Shown: positions 44,142-54,145, counted from the stretch's first letter. The stretch is DNA of 64,000 nucleotides from an uncultured Spirochaetales bacterium (GCA_949293335.1 CASFDA010000031.1:1-64000), one strand, 5' to 3'. Program-made: numbers and translations. The notes: generated by a model not told the origin, from the sequence alone.

Positions 44142-45164
44142 TTATGGGTTGAGAATTATCTTAAGCGGCTGATCGCCTTTTACATTCTTCACGTTCATCG
44201 CTTCGTTGACTTCCATGAGCGGCCAATGGTTTGTGATCAATGGTTTTAAATCGACAACACCAGTAGATGAGAGTTCTATTGCCCTCTCAAAATCCCAACA
44301 ATAACTTGACGTTCCAATTACCTCGAGCTCTTTTACCATTGCATCAACAAGACTCTTTGTACTGAATTCATCTTCAAAAATTCCGAAGATTATTGCCTTT
44401 CCCCCTTTCCTTGTAAGTTTCATTGCCAGATTGAATGTCACTGGAATTCCAACAGCTTCAAAAGAAACATCAACACCACGGCCTTCTGTCTCATCCATTA
44501 TCTTTTCCAAAGCATTGTCATCGTTATAGATAGGAATGCATCCATAAGATTTAGCAATTGCAAGATTCTTCTCCTGCAATCCCAAGACAAAGACCTTAGT
44601 AGCTCCTGAGACCACAGAAAGTCTGGCAAGAAGCAATCCAATAGGTCCGTCTCCAAGCACACAAACACGATCACATAGCTTAATGCCAGCTTTCATTACA
44701 GCATGCACGGTACAGGAAAAAGGCTCCATTAAAGCACCTTCATCAAAAGATAGTGAAGAAGGCAGGATATGCACCCATTTTTCTTCTGCATAGTAGTATT
44801 CAGCATAACCACTATATCCATTGCGATATTTTAACTTAAGATTCTCGCAATAGTCATATCTTCCATGCTTGCAGTAATAACAAGTACCACACGTCATGAG
44901 TGGTTCAACCGTTACCCTGTCCCCCACCTTTATTCTTGAAACATTCTTACCAACCGATTCAACGACACCAGCAATCTCATGCCCTATTGTTGTTGGAAGT
45001 TTTGTGTAAGGATGCTTTCCTCGGAAAATATGCATATCGCTTCCACAGATTGCAGATGAATAAATCTTGATAAGTACCTCATCATCATGAGGTGCTCTCT
45101 TTTCTATTTCCTCAAATACAATGTTTCCTGGACTTGCCAATATTCCACGTTTGAATTTTTCCAT
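44142..45164 (-). CDS. Zinc-dependent alcohol dehydrogenase (sorbitol/threonine dehydrogenase-like)
   Basis: This medium-chain dehydrogenase has a catalytic-zinc site (CGSDMHIFRGKHPY, then TIGHEIAG), a structural-zinc loop CGTCYYCKHGRYDYC, and an NAD-binding VCVLGDGPIGLLLARL. It has 340 residues. It would oxidise a secondary alcohol of a polyol or sugar acid with NAD. It lies in the middle of the operon, 13 bases after the enoate-reductase-like gene. Confidence 0.9.
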   Translation of the reverse strand: MEKFKRGILASPGNIVFEEIEKRAPHDDEVLIKIYSSAICGSDMHIFRGKHPYTKLPTTIGHEIAGVVESVGKNVSRIKVGDRVTVEPLMTCGTCYYCKHGRYDYCENLKLKYRNGYSGYAEYYYAEEKWVHILPSSLSFDEGALMEPFSCTVHAVMKAGIKLCDRVCVLGDGPIGLLLARLSVVSGATKVFVLGLQEKNLAIAKSYGCIPIYNDDNALEKIMDETEGRGVDVSFEAVGIPVTFNLAMKLTRKGGKAIIFGIFEDEFSTKSLVDAMVKELEVIGTSSYCWDFERAIELSSTGVVDLKPLITNHWPLMEVNEAMNVKNVKGDQPLKIILNP

Positions 45165-45177
45165 TTTTCTCTCCTAA

Positions 45178-47208
45178 TCAAATCGCATCTGCTAGTTCAT
45201 ATGCTCTATGGAAAGCTTTGAGAGCGTTACCAATTTTCTCAACGTCTCCAACTTTATAGAAAGCGCCTTTATAATCAGTAAGAAGATTCTCTATCGAGTT
45301 CGAAGCTTCAATCTTTGTGCTTACAATGACAGTGTCTGCACTAACCTTGAATTCGATTCCTTCTTTCTGACATAACAAACCACCAGGTATTGCTTTCAAT
45401 ACTTTTGTTTTTGTTGAGACATTGATATTTTTAGGGAAGAAACGTTTGAACATGTTTCCTCTGTTCGTGAATCCCATTCCAGGAACAAAGCTATCTCTTT
45501 CCGTGATGATCGATACTTTATGTCCCTTATCTGCAAGATCCTCAGCTACATCTGCTGCGGCATGTCCCATTGCACACGCATAAGTTTCACTTGTCTTCAG
45601 TCCTACAACATCATCTGGTATCTCATGAGAAACAACATGACAGGTCCATGGACAACCAAATGAGCAGGCAACAACAGTGACATACTTTCCGATTTCTTTA
45701 CCACCATCGAGCGCTTCTTTTGGGGTTATGACATGTTCCATATCCATTCCAGGTAAGTTTGGCTTCTTGAATTCACAACCTGTAGCATCTACAACAACAT
45801 CTGCCTTTACTTCATCTATAAGATCTCTTCTGAATGGAGTATTGAGGCGGACATCGACACCACTTTGAGAAAGCGCATGAGAAAAGAAGACAAATAAATT
45901 TCCAACTTCTTTCTTGAGTTCTGTATAGCTACAGTAAAAATAATTTCCTCCTAAAAAATTATTCTTATCTATCAAAGTTACAGAGTGTCCAAAGTCTGCC
46001 AATGAGAGTGCTAGTTCACAACCGCTAGGACCTGCTCCAACTATGAGCACATTCTTTTTATTGCGTTTCTTTGCTTTTCTCTCTTCAAGATATTTTATTT
46101 TCCTCCCAACCGATGGATTCACCATGCACGTGATTGGCTTTTTCATCCAGAGTTCGTCATAGCAACCCTGACAACAGGATGTACAAGGTATCATATCCTC
46201 TATACGATCTTCGAGAATCTTATTTGCAAACTCGGAATCACAAATTGCCTGTTTCCCAAAAGCAACAAAATCTGCCGCACCTGTCTTAATGGTAAGCTCA
46301 GCAATTTCAGGAGAAAATCTCTTTACTATAATGACAGGAATGGATACAGTGCGTTTTATTCTGTCCCCGAGATGTATCCAAGCACCTCTAGGCTGACCAG
46401 AAGAGTGATCATTGAAACTAAGTTCAGAATCTCTCATTCCTCCTGAGACATTCAAGGCATCTGCTCCTGCCTTTTCCAAGCACTGTGCGATCAGTTCAGC
46501 CTCAACAATGCCATTTCCGTCCTGTTTGATAAAATCATCACCATTTATTCTAGGAACTACAGGAAAATCACTTCCACACGCATCTTTGATGGCTTTTACA
46601 ATTTCCACACAAAACTTGATACCTCCTTTCAACCCTCCATATTCATCAGTTCTCTGATTTGAAATTGGAGAAAGGAAGTTATTAGCAAGATAACCATGTG
46701 CCATGATAATCTCTACACCATCCAGTCCTGCTTTCTTTGCTATAACAGCTGCCTTCTGGAACTTTCCTATTATCTCTTCTATATCCTCTTTAGAGAGAAC
46801 CTTAGGAGTATCAGGATAAAGCGGAGATTTACTGGCTATCGGAGAAGGAGCGACAGGATCCATTCCAGTTGTACTTCTCCGGCTTTGCCTTCCAACATGA
46901 CTGAGCTGAACTAAAACTTTTGCCCCATACTTATGACAACCATCTGCTATTTGCTTAAATCCCGGGAGGTATTTCTCATCATCAATAGCTGGATTGAGAA
47001 CAGATCTGCTTCTAGGGTAATCGACAGAGGTAGCCTCTACTATTACCAGACCAGCACCTCCTTTTGCTTTTGATACATAAAAATCAATCGATTCATCTGT
47101 CATGAATGCTGCATGAGTGTAATTGTTATTCAAAGCAGGTACTACAATCCTGTTCTTTATGGTTATGGTTCCAATCTTCCCCTCTTTTGCTAAATACTCA
47201 TATTTCAT
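45178..47208 (-). CDS. NADH:flavin oxidoreductase / 2,4-dienoyl-CoA reductase-like protein
   Basis: This 676-residue old-yellow-enzyme fusion has an N-terminal FMN barrel (VLVQLSHVGRQSRR, AHGYLANNFLSPISNQRTDEYGG), cysteines for a [4Fe-4S] cluster (CTSCCQGCYDELWMKKPITC), and C-terminal FAD/NAD(P)H domains (VLIVGAGPSGCELALSLADFGH). Relatives reduce enoates, dienoyl-CoA, trimethylamine or steroid intermediates. Its place among sugar-acid genes is unusual; reduction of an unsaturated acid is one possibility. It overlaps the TctA gene by 4 bases. Confidence 0.87.
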   Translation of the reverse strand: MKYEYLAKEGKIGTITIKNRIVVPALNNNYTHAAFMTDESIDFYVSKAKGGAGLVIVEATSVDYPRSRSVLNPAIDDEKYLPGFKQIADGCHKYGAKVLVQLSHVGRQSRRSTTGMDPVAPSPIASKSPLYPDTPKVLSKEDIEEIIGKFQKAAVIAKKAGLDGVEIIMAHGYLANNFLSPISNQRTDEYGGLKGGIKFCVEIVKAIKDACGSDFPVVPRINGDDFIKQDGNGIVEAELIAQCLEKAGADALNVSGGMRDSELSFNDHSSGQPRGAWIHLGDRIKRTVSIPVIIVKRFSPEIAELTIKTGAADFVAFGKQAICDSEFANKILEDRIEDMIPCTSCCQGCYDELWMKKPITCMVNPSVGRKIKYLEERKAKKRNKKNVLIVGAGPSGCELALSLADFGHSVTLIDKNNFLGGNYFYCSYTELKKEVGNLFVFFSHALSQSGVDVRLNTPFRRDLIDEVKADVVVDATGCEFKKPNLPGMDMEHVITPKEALDGGKEIGKYVTVVACSFGCPWTCHVVSHEIPDDVVGLKTSETYACAMGHAAADVAEDLADKGHKVSIITERDSFVPGMGFTNRGNMFKRFFPKNINVSTKTKVLKAIPGGLLCQKEGIEFKVSADTVIVSTKIEASNSIENLLTDYKGAFYKVGDVEKIGNALKAFHRAYELADAI

Positions 47209-48704
47209 TTTGTTTTCTCCTCCTTTTTGCTAGAAAACAATTTCATTATTGGTTTGAATATGTCCTTTCCACATACGATAATCAAAAGAAGTATGAGGAT
47301 GATACATACAGGTCTTGTGAAAAACGGTGTCAAGCTACCATCACCAGCGAGAATAGCTCTCCTGAAATTTGAATCGACAAGATCTCTTCCCACCACTATG
47401 CCAAGAACCATTGGAGCAATTGGCACACCACCCTTGTTCATCAGCAGACCAATGACTCCAAAAACAAACATGATCACGATATCACTTGTCTTTGTTGAGT
47501 TGCTAAAAGCTCCCATTGTGCAAAGAGCAACGACTGTCGCCATGATTATTGGAAGAGGAGCTGTCAAAACCTTTAGAATTGGACGGCAAAGGAATGTGCC
47601 GACAAGAAGGAATACAATACCAGCAAACAAAAGAGCAAGGACAAGAACATATATGAAATCAGGATTGTTTTGAGCAAAGAGAACACCTGTCTGAACCCCT
47701 TTTACAGTAAGAACTCCAAGAACAACTGCTGTTACTCCATCTCCCGGGATACCAAGCGCCAAAAGTGGTGCATAAGTCCCAGGAACACATGCATTATTAC
47801 TTGTTTCTGATCCGATTAAGCCTTCAACTGCACCATGCCCAAACTGTTCTTTATTCTTGCTAGCAGAATATGCCTGATTATATCCAACCCAGGATGCAAT
47901 ATTAGCACCAACTCCAGGAATTGCACCGATAATAAAGCCAGTAATAGCTACTTTCAACGCTGTATACTTGTATTTCCAAACTTCCCCAAATACAAAGAGT
48001 TTCGATTTATTGACACGCATTGATCTCACTTCACCTGTTGTAAGTGTTGTGAATACCTCGCTTAGCCCATAAAGACCAACCATTGCAGGAATGAGACCAA
48101 TACCATCACGAAGAGATCTTAGGCCAAAAGTAAACCTTGACCCCGCTGCTCCGTAAATTGGATCTGCTCCAACAAATGAAACCATCAGACCAAGACAAGC
48201 AGAAAAAAGTCCTTTCTTTATATCTCCTCTAGAAAGATCAGCGCATATGATCAAACCAAAAACTGAAAACCAGAACATTTCCCATGAACCGAAGTACATG
48301 ACAAGTGTTAGGGTAAGAGGGAAAACGATCAGAAGCAGAAGGGCACCAATCGTATTTCCGACAAATGATGAACAGACATTCAAGGATAATGCTTTCTGAG
48401 CATCCCCTCTTTGAGCCATCGGATAGGCCTCCAAGGCAGTTGCCGCAGATGCAGGAGTTCCAGGTATGTTCAATACAGTGGCAGCAATGGATCCTCCATA
48501 AGTACTTCCAACCTGAGTTGCCGCCATGAACATGACAGCTTCCCTATAACCCATTGTTAATGCAAAAGTAGCCATTAAAGCAGCTGTAGTTGTGGAGGAA
48601 ATTCCTGGAAGTGCCCCACCGATTATTCCAATTACAACTCCAGTCAAAAGCAAAAAGAATATCTCCAGAGAAAAAGCATCAAGAATTAGAGATAAATCAA
48701 ACAC
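47205..48704 (-). CDS. tctA: Tripartite tricarboxylate transporter, large permease (TctA)
   Basis: This large membrane subunit has about 12 helices. The N-terminal GGALPGISSTTTAALMATFALT matches the signature of the family, as do STYGGSIAATVLNIPGTPAS and the mirrored IPGVGANIASWVGYNQA. The frame opens at 48902, but AGGAGG seven bases before a GTG at 48704 marks the start (499 residues). It works with the small permease TctB and the binding protein TctC encoded just upstream, importing an organic acid with sodium or proton gradient energy. Confidence 0.92.
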   Translation of the reverse strand: MFDLSLILDAFSLEIFFLLLTGVVIGIIGGALPGISSTTTAALMATFALTMGYREAVMFMAATQVGSTYGGSIAATVLNIPGTPASAATALEAYPMAQRGDAQKALSLNVCSSFVGNTIGALLLLIVFPLTLTLVMYFGSWEMFWFSVFGLIICADLSRGDIKKGLFSACLGLMVSFVGADPIYGAAGSRFTFGLRSLRDGIGLIPAMVGLYGLSEVFTTLTTGEVRSMRVNKSKLFVFGEVWKYKYTALKVAITGFIIGAIPGVGANIASWVGYNQAYSASKNKEQFGHGAVEGLIGSETSNNACVPGTYAPLLALGIPGDGVTAVVLGVLTVKGVQTGVLFAQNNPDFIYVLVLALLFAGIVFLLVGTFLCRPILKVLTAPLPIIMATVVALCTMGAFSNSTKTSDIVIMFVFGVIGLLMNKGGVPIAPMVLGIVVGRDLVDSNFRRAILAGDGSLTPFFTRPVCIILILLLIIVCGKDIFKPIMKLFSSKKEEKTK

Positions 48705-48715
48705 TTTAGATCCTC

Positions 48716-49192
48716 CTAGAAGAGACGCATATTGAATGCAACTGCAAATACTAGATATAGAAGAGCTGTAAGAGCAGCAGCTATCAAAATTGCCCAATAG
48801 AACTTGATGCGTCGTACATAGAACATTGTGATTCCCGCAATTAGAACAAAACTGGAAATATAGAACCCGATATAAAGAACGGAAAGTATATATATTCCAC
48901 ATATGCCAATGGCTAATAGCATACTTCTTGTCTTCTTTTCTTTAATTGAATCAGATATGGAAGACTTAAGCTCAGAAAAAGAGAGATGCCCTTTATTCTT
49001 GATGTTCTGTACTAGTCCAGAAATTGACAGAATAAACATGAAGGCTTCTGTGATCAAAGGAAGAAGCTTGGGACTTTCAGCTATGGATTCTCCCCTTCTG
49101 TTGATCGTCAGAGTAGCAATGAATAGTACTACAGTAACAATCAAGAAAACGGTATAGACCAATACATTTTTCGATTCTTTTGAGAGCTGCAT
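48716..49192 (-). CDS. tctB: Tripartite tricarboxylate transporter, small permease (TctB)
   Basis: This four-helix membrane subunit of about 158 residues has an N-terminal helix (VLVYTVFLIVTVVLFIATLT) and the conserved ESPKLLPLITEAFMFILSISG in the first half. I chose the ATG at 49192 with GAGGAAT upstream; the frame opens at 49255 inside the intergenic region. Its stop codon is adjacent to the TctA ribosome site, which implies coupled translation. Confidence 0.85.
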   Translation of the reverse strand: MQLSKESKNVLVYTVFLIVTVVLFIATLTINRRGESIAESPKLLPLITEAFMFILSISGLVQNIKNKGHLSFSELKSSISDSIKEKKTRSMLLAIGICGIYILSVLYIGFYISSFVLIAGITMFYVRRIKFYWAILIAAALTALLYLVFAVAFNMRLF

Positions 49193-49241
49193 AAAATATT
49201 CCTCTTCTTTGAAGGGGGCACAAAACATGTGCCCCACAAAA

Positions 49242-50285
49242 CTATGGCCTTTCAACTCCTACTTCAGAAGGATCCCTTGTGCCATCTCCAAGATCCCAGA
49301 GAAGATATGAACTTACGCGACAAGACTGTTCAAAATATGCCTGTGCCTCTTCTCCGTAACTCATATCCTCAACGTTATTGCCATTAGCTCTCACAAGGTT
49401 CTGAACTTCTTCCTGAGAACATGCATACTTAAATGCTTCAATCAATTTGTCCTTGATATACTGAGGTGTTTCGTTCGATACACAGAAGCCTCTCCATCCA
49501 CCAATAATATCTGCGGTATCAGCCATTTCAGGTGCATACTTTACAATTGATGGAACAATACCAAGATGGGCATCGTTCATATCTTCTGTACTGAAAACTG
49601 CAAGCATCTTGCATAATCCCTGTTCAAAATATGAACCAGCATTTGCATAATCGATTGCTGCCCAATCGCATTCATGCTGTGCAACAGCAAGGGCTGTTCT
49701 GCTTCCGCTATCGTAAGGGACAAACCTTACGTTATCTTCACATCCCAGCTGGCTAGCAAGTTCAGCCGCAGGAATATGCCACATAGAACCAACACCTGCT
49801 GTTGCGGCTGTTGTGCGATGTGTCTTAAGATAGTCAATGAATTCTTCCATTGTATCAATACCAAGTTCTGTATTGACAACAACTCCTACATTTCTGCAAA
49901 GATAAGGCATCGCAAGCATATCAAGTTGAAGATAAGATGCATCGCTATTTTCTGTTGTTGAAAAAGCTGACATCGATGAACTTGTTCCAAGAATTGTCTG
50001 ACCGTCTGGCGCTTGATCAAGCACATAATCTGTTGCAATTCCGCTACTTGAACCTGGCATGTTCTGTACGATCACATCACACCCAAGATACTCTCCAAGG
50101 AAAGGAGCAACTGTTCGACACATGACATCTATTCCACCGCCTGCGCTGAATCCAAGTACAATGGTAATTGGTCCATCTGGAGTCCAATCTGTCTCTTCTG
50201 TCACTGAATTATCAGCTGATCCTCCAGCAAATAAGCCAGTTAAAGTGATCAGCATGATAAGTAAGATTGCGAATAATTTTTTCAT
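49242..50285 (-). CDS. tctC: Tripartite tricarboxylate transporter substrate-binding protein (TctC)
   Basis: This is the periplasmic binding protein of the TctABC importer, of the Bug-receptor type: after the signal peptide (MKKLFAILLIMLITLTGLFAGG) come PITIVLGFSAGGGIDVMCRTVAPFL and DVIVQNMPGSSSGIATDYVL, which match the family. The carboxylate-binding loop is the expected region. A GGAG ribosome site precedes the ATG at 50285; the ATG at 50294 is less likely. The ligand is an organic acid, possibly a sugar acid. Confidence 0.9.
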   Translation of the reverse strand: MKKLFAILLIMLITLTGLFAGGSADNSVTEETDWTPDGPITIVLGFSAGGGIDVMCRTVAPFLGEYLGCDVIVQNMPGSSSGIATDYVLDQAPDGQTILGTSSSMSAFSTTENSDASYLQLDMLAMPYLCRNVGVVVNTELGIDTMEEFIDYLKTHRTTAATAGVGSMWHIPAAELASQLGCEDNVRFVPYDSGSRTALAVAQHECDWAAIDYANAGSYFEQGLCKMLAVFSTEDMNDAHLGIVPSIVKYAPEMADTADIIGGWRGFCVSNETPQYIKDKLIEAFKYACSQEEVQNLVRANGNNVEDMSYGEEAQAYFEQSCRVSSYLLWDLGDGTRDPSEVGVERP

Positions 50286-50335
50286 AAATACCATCTCCTT
50301 TTGTTTCTTTGCCCATAAGGGTTCTATTGGCTAAC

Positions 50336-50701
50336 TCAACTTTTAAATTGATCTTTATCTGCCGGAGACTTGATGATTATGCATCTGCATACTTCATCGT
50401 ACGGATTATATGTTGCATGCCTCAAAGCAGCAGGGACATGAGCAACACAGCCAGGATAAAGATCAATTCTTCCAGTATCTGTCTCTGTTATGGCTTTTCC
50501 ACTCAAAACAATGATCACCTCTTCCTGTTCTGGATGAATGTGGGAGGAATGCTGAAAATGTGGAAGATATTCTGTAATCTTAACCAGAAGCCTTTCTGAT
50601 TTAGCTTTACAGAATCTACCCACCAGTTCCTTGGTCTGTCCCCATTCAACTTTGTTAAATGGAATCTCTTCAATAATTTGAACTGTTCTATCCTGTGACA
50701 C
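50336..50701 (-). CDS. Cupin-domain protein
   Basis: This 121-residue cupin has HSSHIHPEQEEVIIVLSGKA (motif 1) and a histidine in VAHVPAALRHATYNPYDE (motif 2). It is the first gene of the Tct-catabolic operon, right behind its promoter and operators. It may be a sugar-acid isomerase or lyase, or a small sensor; the sequence does not decide. Confidence 0.83.
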   Translation of the reverse strand: MSQDRTVQIIEEIPFNKVEWGQTKELVGRFCKAKSERLLVKITEYLPHFQHSSHIHPEQEEVIIVLSGKAITETDTGRIDLYPGCVAHVPAALRHATYNPYDEVCRCIIIKSPADKDQFKS

Positions 50702-50723
50702 AGTAACTCTCCTTTAATGTCCG

Positions 50724-50737
50724 TGAAACCGTTATCA
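50724..50737. promoter_or_regulatory. LacI-type operator, downstream copy at the Tct operon
   Basis: TGAAACCGTTATCA is a CG-centred near-palindrome about 10 bases after the expected transcription start and 42 bases from the second copy at 50766. Confidence 0.65.
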
Positions 50738-50753
50738 TAATATACTTATGTTC

Positions 50754-50783
50754 ATTATTTGTTTATGAAAACGGTTTCGTCAA
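50754..50783 (-). promoter_or_regulatory. Promoter of the Tct-catabolic operon with operator in the spacer
   Basis: On the minus strand TTGACG (50778-50783) and AATAAT (50754-50759) are 18 bases apart. The spacer contains the operator TGAAAACGGTTTCG (50766-50779). Repressor bound here would exclude RNA polymerase. The same arrangement occurs at 54177-54206. Confidence 0.7.
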
Positions 50784-50853
50784 GAATCAAAAAACTTTTT
50801 TCATATCAAAACAATTGCTAGATATTCCTTAATAAATTGAAACATCAAGTAGA

Positions 50854-51099
50854 TTAATCATCCTCATCTTTTATATTTGCAATCTGAGCATCCATCACAG
50901 GTTCGTCTTCAACGACATAACCAATCTTCTTCAAATAGAAAAGATAAGCGAACCAAACAATAGCAATACTAACGATTGATATGAATACAAAGAGTGCAAA
51001 GTTCCTATGATGCAGACGATAATGCGCAAGTATCATCGTAGGGACAAAGAACATTGCAATAAAAATCCATTGGATAAGCAGATCTTTCTTATTACTCAT
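50854..51099 (-). CDS. Small two-helix membrane protein of the TRAP operon
   Basis: This 81-residue protein has two hydrophobic segments (LIQWIFIAMFFVPTMILA and FALFVFISIVSIAIVWFAYL) and an acidic C-terminal tail (DAQIANIKDEDD). It overlaps the fused TRAP permease by 4 bases and closes the operon. I do not recognise a family; it is probably an accessory subunit of the TRAP importer. Confidence 0.75.
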   Translation of the reverse strand: MSNKKDLLIQWIFIAMFFVPTMILAHYRLHHRNFALFVFISIVSIAIVWFAYLFYLKKIGYVVEDEPVMDAQIANIKDEDD

Positions 51100-53024
51100 G
51101 CCAACACCTCCCCCACTTTTGGAGTTTGATTCTTCTTATACTTTACAAATTGAACAGCAATCATGATTACCAAAAGTGTATAAGCTGTAATATTCGTTGC
51201 CATATGAGGTGCTGTGACTAAAAGACATATAGCAAGTCCGATAAGACGCTCGATTATATTAAGACGGAAAATAACAAACCCTACAATGCAGGCAGCAAGG
51301 CCAAATATGGCAATAGCGCCATCGATACAAGCAATTGCGATCTCCCCTGGTGTCCCTATGCCGAGGGTTGCCGGATGATAGACAAACAAGAAAGGAATGA
51401 TATACGCAGCAGATCCAATTACAAAGGCCTTGAATCCTGTCTTCATTGGAGATGCACCTGCAATGGCAGCACCTGCAAAAGCCGCAACACAAACAGGAGG
51501 TGTGATATTTGAAACTACAGCAAAATAGAATGCAAAGAAATGAGCAGCCATAGGTGTAATCCCCATCTGCGTGAGAGCAGGAATGATTGTCATTACAAGA
51601 ATCAAATAAACACCAACAGAAGGCATTCCACAGCCTAGAATCAAAGAAAATACAGCAGTAAGAATTAGAACAACAAGAACATTATTGTGTGCAAGATCAA
51701 TGATGATATTCGACAGACTCAGACTTAATCCTGAAGCATACATACACCCAATGATGATTCCTGCAGCTGCACACGCGGATCCAACTGAGAGAACCATTTT
51801 CGCCGTTTTCTCAAAAGCTCTAACCATCTGAATCGGTTTGAGTCGTGTTCCTTTTCTGACAAACGTAAGAAGAAACAATACCACCACACCCCAAAAAGCA
51901 CCCATGGTTGTCGTGTATCCAAAAATAAGAAATACAACAAGACAGACAAGAGAGAGGATCAAATGCCCGCCTTCAATGATACTTTTCTTGGCACTAGGTA
52001 GATTTTCCGGTTTAAGAGGCACCATTCCTCTCTTCTTACCTGAAAAATGAACATAAAGAAGAAGTGCCATATAATACAAAAGCGCAGGAATAATGGCATG
52101 TCCTACAATAGTAATATATGGAACACGAAGATATTGTGCCATGACAAAAGCAACTGCACCCATAATTGGCGGCATGTAATTGCCTCCGGTAGATGCGACT
52201 GCTTCAGTAGCACCTGCTTCTTCTGGTGATATTCCCGTAGCCTTCATAAGAGGTATTGTGAAACATCCTGTTGATACTATATTTGAAACAGAAGAACCTG
52301 AAATACTTCCAAAAAGCGCACTGGCTATAACTGCCGTTTTAGCTGGCCCTGCTGTGAATCTACCTCCTACCGAATAAGCAATATCGATAAAGTATTTTCC
52401 TGCTCCACTCTCTTCCAGTATTGTGCCGAACAAAAGAAAAAGAATGATATAAGATGCCATGGTCTGAATAGGTTCAGAGAACAGTCCCTGTTCTGAAACA
52501 AGAATATCTACAAGCCTTCTCCAAGATGTGGGAGCTCCTCTTAAAAAACCTGGAAAATAATTTGTGAATACGGTTAGAAGCAGGAAGAATATAACGACAA
52601 ACAGCATTGTAAGTCCAACAGCTCTTCTAGTTGCCTCTAATATTAAAAAAACAAGTATTGTGCCAAAAATTGTATCGAGCATATTGGGCATGAACATCCG
52701 TAGCTGCCAGCCCTCCAAATCAGAAAGGTAATAGATGACACAAGCTATGGCACAAACTGTACAAAAGAAGTCCCAAATAGCTCCTAATGTAAACTTGTCA
52801 TTCCATGATTTTCTTCCTGTCGGCTTTGAAAGATAAATCATCATCACCACTAGTGACACAAACATAAGGCGATGAGCTAAAGCTACAGGAGTTCCACTGC
52901 TAGCAGTAACTATAAAATAGACACAAGTATATACAGATAAAATACTTAAGAGCATACCTATAATACTCTGTGACGTAATTTTTCTGCTTGATGTGACAAA
53001 TTCAAAGTAGTCTTTCTTACTCAT
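51096..53024 (-). CDS. TRAP transporter fused small and large permease (DctQM type)
   Basis: This large membrane protein of about 642 residues has roughly 15 or more helices and combines the 4-helix DctQ-like and 12-helix DctM-like parts. Typical stretches are GTILEESGAGKYFIDIAYSVGG, ASALFGSISGSSVSNIVSTGCFTIPLMK and CGMPSVGVYLILVMTIIPAL. This fused form is standard for TAXI-type TRAP systems. GGAG lies six bases before the ATG at 53024; the frame opens at 53051. It pairs with the binding protein encoded upstream. Confidence 0.92.
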   Translation of the reverse strand: MSKKDYFEFVTSSRKITSQSIIGMLLSILSVYTCVYFIVTASSGTPVALAHRLMFVSLVVMMIYLSKPTGRKSWNDKFTLGAIWDFFCTVCAIACVIYYLSDLEGWQLRMFMPNMLDTIFGTILVFLILEATRRAVGLTMLFVVIFFLLLTVFTNYFPGFLRGAPTSWRRLVDILVSEQGLFSEPIQTMASYIILFLLFGTILEESGAGKYFIDIAYSVGGRFTAGPAKTAVIASALFGSISGSSVSNIVSTGCFTIPLMKATGISPEEAGATEAVASTGGNYMPPIMGAVAFVMAQYLRVPYITIVGHAIIPALLYYMALLLYVHFSGKKRGMVPLKPENLPSAKKSIIEGGHLILSLVCLVVFLIFGYTTTMGAFWGVVVLFLLTFVRKGTRLKPIQMVRAFEKTAKMVLSVGSACAAAGIIIGCMYASGLSLSLSNIIIDLAHNNVLVVLILTAVFSLILGCGMPSVGVYLILVMTIIPALTQMGITPMAAHFFAFYFAVVSNITPPVCVAAFAGAAIAGASPMKTGFKAFVIGSAAYIIPFLFVYHPATLGIGTPGEIAIACIDGAIAIFGLAACIVGFVIFRLNIIERLIGLAICLLVTAPHMATNITAYTLLVIMIAVQFVKYKKNQTPKVGEVLA

Positions 53025-53092
53025 TTTGACTCCGAATGTGATTAGAAACATGTGGCTGATACTACACTTGCATCAGCCACAAAGATACCCTT

Positions 53093-54100
53093 TTACTCTA
53101 CAATACCAATTTCACGGTAATATTTGAGAGCACCTGGATGAATTGGCATATTTGGATCAATTCCAGAAAGCGGTGCACCTGGAATAAGAGCATAATCTTC
53201 GCCAAAATACTGATAAAGCGAAGACGCATTCTCATAAATTGCTTTTGTCACTTCATAGACAATTTCGTCATCCAAATCTGCACGGCAATATAGACTTGTT
53301 ACTATAGATACAGTTGTGATGTCTTCTGTTTGATTTTCATTAAAACTACCAGCAGGTATAACCAAAACTTCAGTTCCAGGTACTTCTTCCTGGATCTGTG
53401 GTATTACAGCTGGATCCATTCCAATCAGCTCAATTCCAGGAGAAAGACTCATGCTTTGGAGGTTGCCATTGTCTAGAGGAAGAAGTCCTGTCATTAGATC
53501 AAGCTGTCGGTCACGAAGAAGATCCATTCGTTCACTATCACCCAGCATACTATTAAGTCCTGTAAACGATGCAGGATCGTCAATATCGATTCCATGGGCC
53601 TTAAGAACAGCACGGGCAAGGACAAATCCTGTCTGTCCTGCCTTTCCAAGCGAAATATCTTTGTCTTTCAAGTCATATACAGTATTGATACTGTCATCGT
53701 TAGCGAGTTTCACCATTAAAAATGGCAGGTAATTTATCGCTATGACAGCATTAAGATCAGGGCACGGATTATCTACGAAGTCACCTTCTCCTTTATATGC
53801 CTGATAACCTACCCCACTATAAACAAGACCAAAATATCCATCGCCACTCTGCAAAGTAAGAGGATTAGCATTTCCTCCACCAGCAGCAACTTTAGAAGGG
53901 ATTCCAGTCGCTTCTTGAGCAAGATTTGCAATTTGTGCACCGACTTGATACCATGAACCACCTTGAGATCCACTATAGAATTCCAAAAACTGTGGAATTA
54001 CCTTCCCAGATTCAGATACAGTAGCAGAATCTGAGCCACCACCAGCAAATACAGGAAGACATAGAATCGATATTAGCAAAACGATGACTACCTTTTTCAT
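53093..54100 (-). CDS. TRAP transporter TAXI-family solute-binding protein
   Basis: This is a periplasmic receptor of the TAXI type, with a signal peptide ending LPVFAGG. Family landmarks are FYSGSQGGSWYQVGAQIANLAQE, then KDISLGKAGQTGFVLARAVLKAHGI, then RDRQLDLMTGLLPLDNGNLQSM, and a C-terminal HPGALKYYREIGI. TAXI receptors bind organic acids such as glutamate, 2-oxoglutarate or related acids; the ligand here is unknown. It is the first gene of its operon, directly behind the operator-bearing promoter. Confidence 0.92.
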   Translation of the reverse strand: MKKVVIVLLISILCLPVFAGGGSDSATVSESGKVIPQFLEFYSGSQGGSWYQVGAQIANLAQEATGIPSKVAAGGGNANPLTLQSGDGYFGLVYSGVGYQAYKGEGDFVDNPCPDLNAVIAINYLPFLMVKLANDDSINTVYDLKDKDISLGKAGQTGFVLARAVLKAHGIDIDDPASFTGLNSMLGDSERMDLLRDRQLDLMTGLLPLDNGNLQSMSLSPGIELIGMDPAVIPQIQEEVPGTEVLVIPAGSFNENQTEDITTVSIVTSLYCRADLDDEIVYEVTKAIYENASSLYQYFGEDYALIPGAPLSGIDPNMPIHPGALKYYREIGIVE

Positions 54101-54145
54101 TTTTTCTCCTTTTTGAATTTATTTTTACAAACCCTCTTGTTGTCC

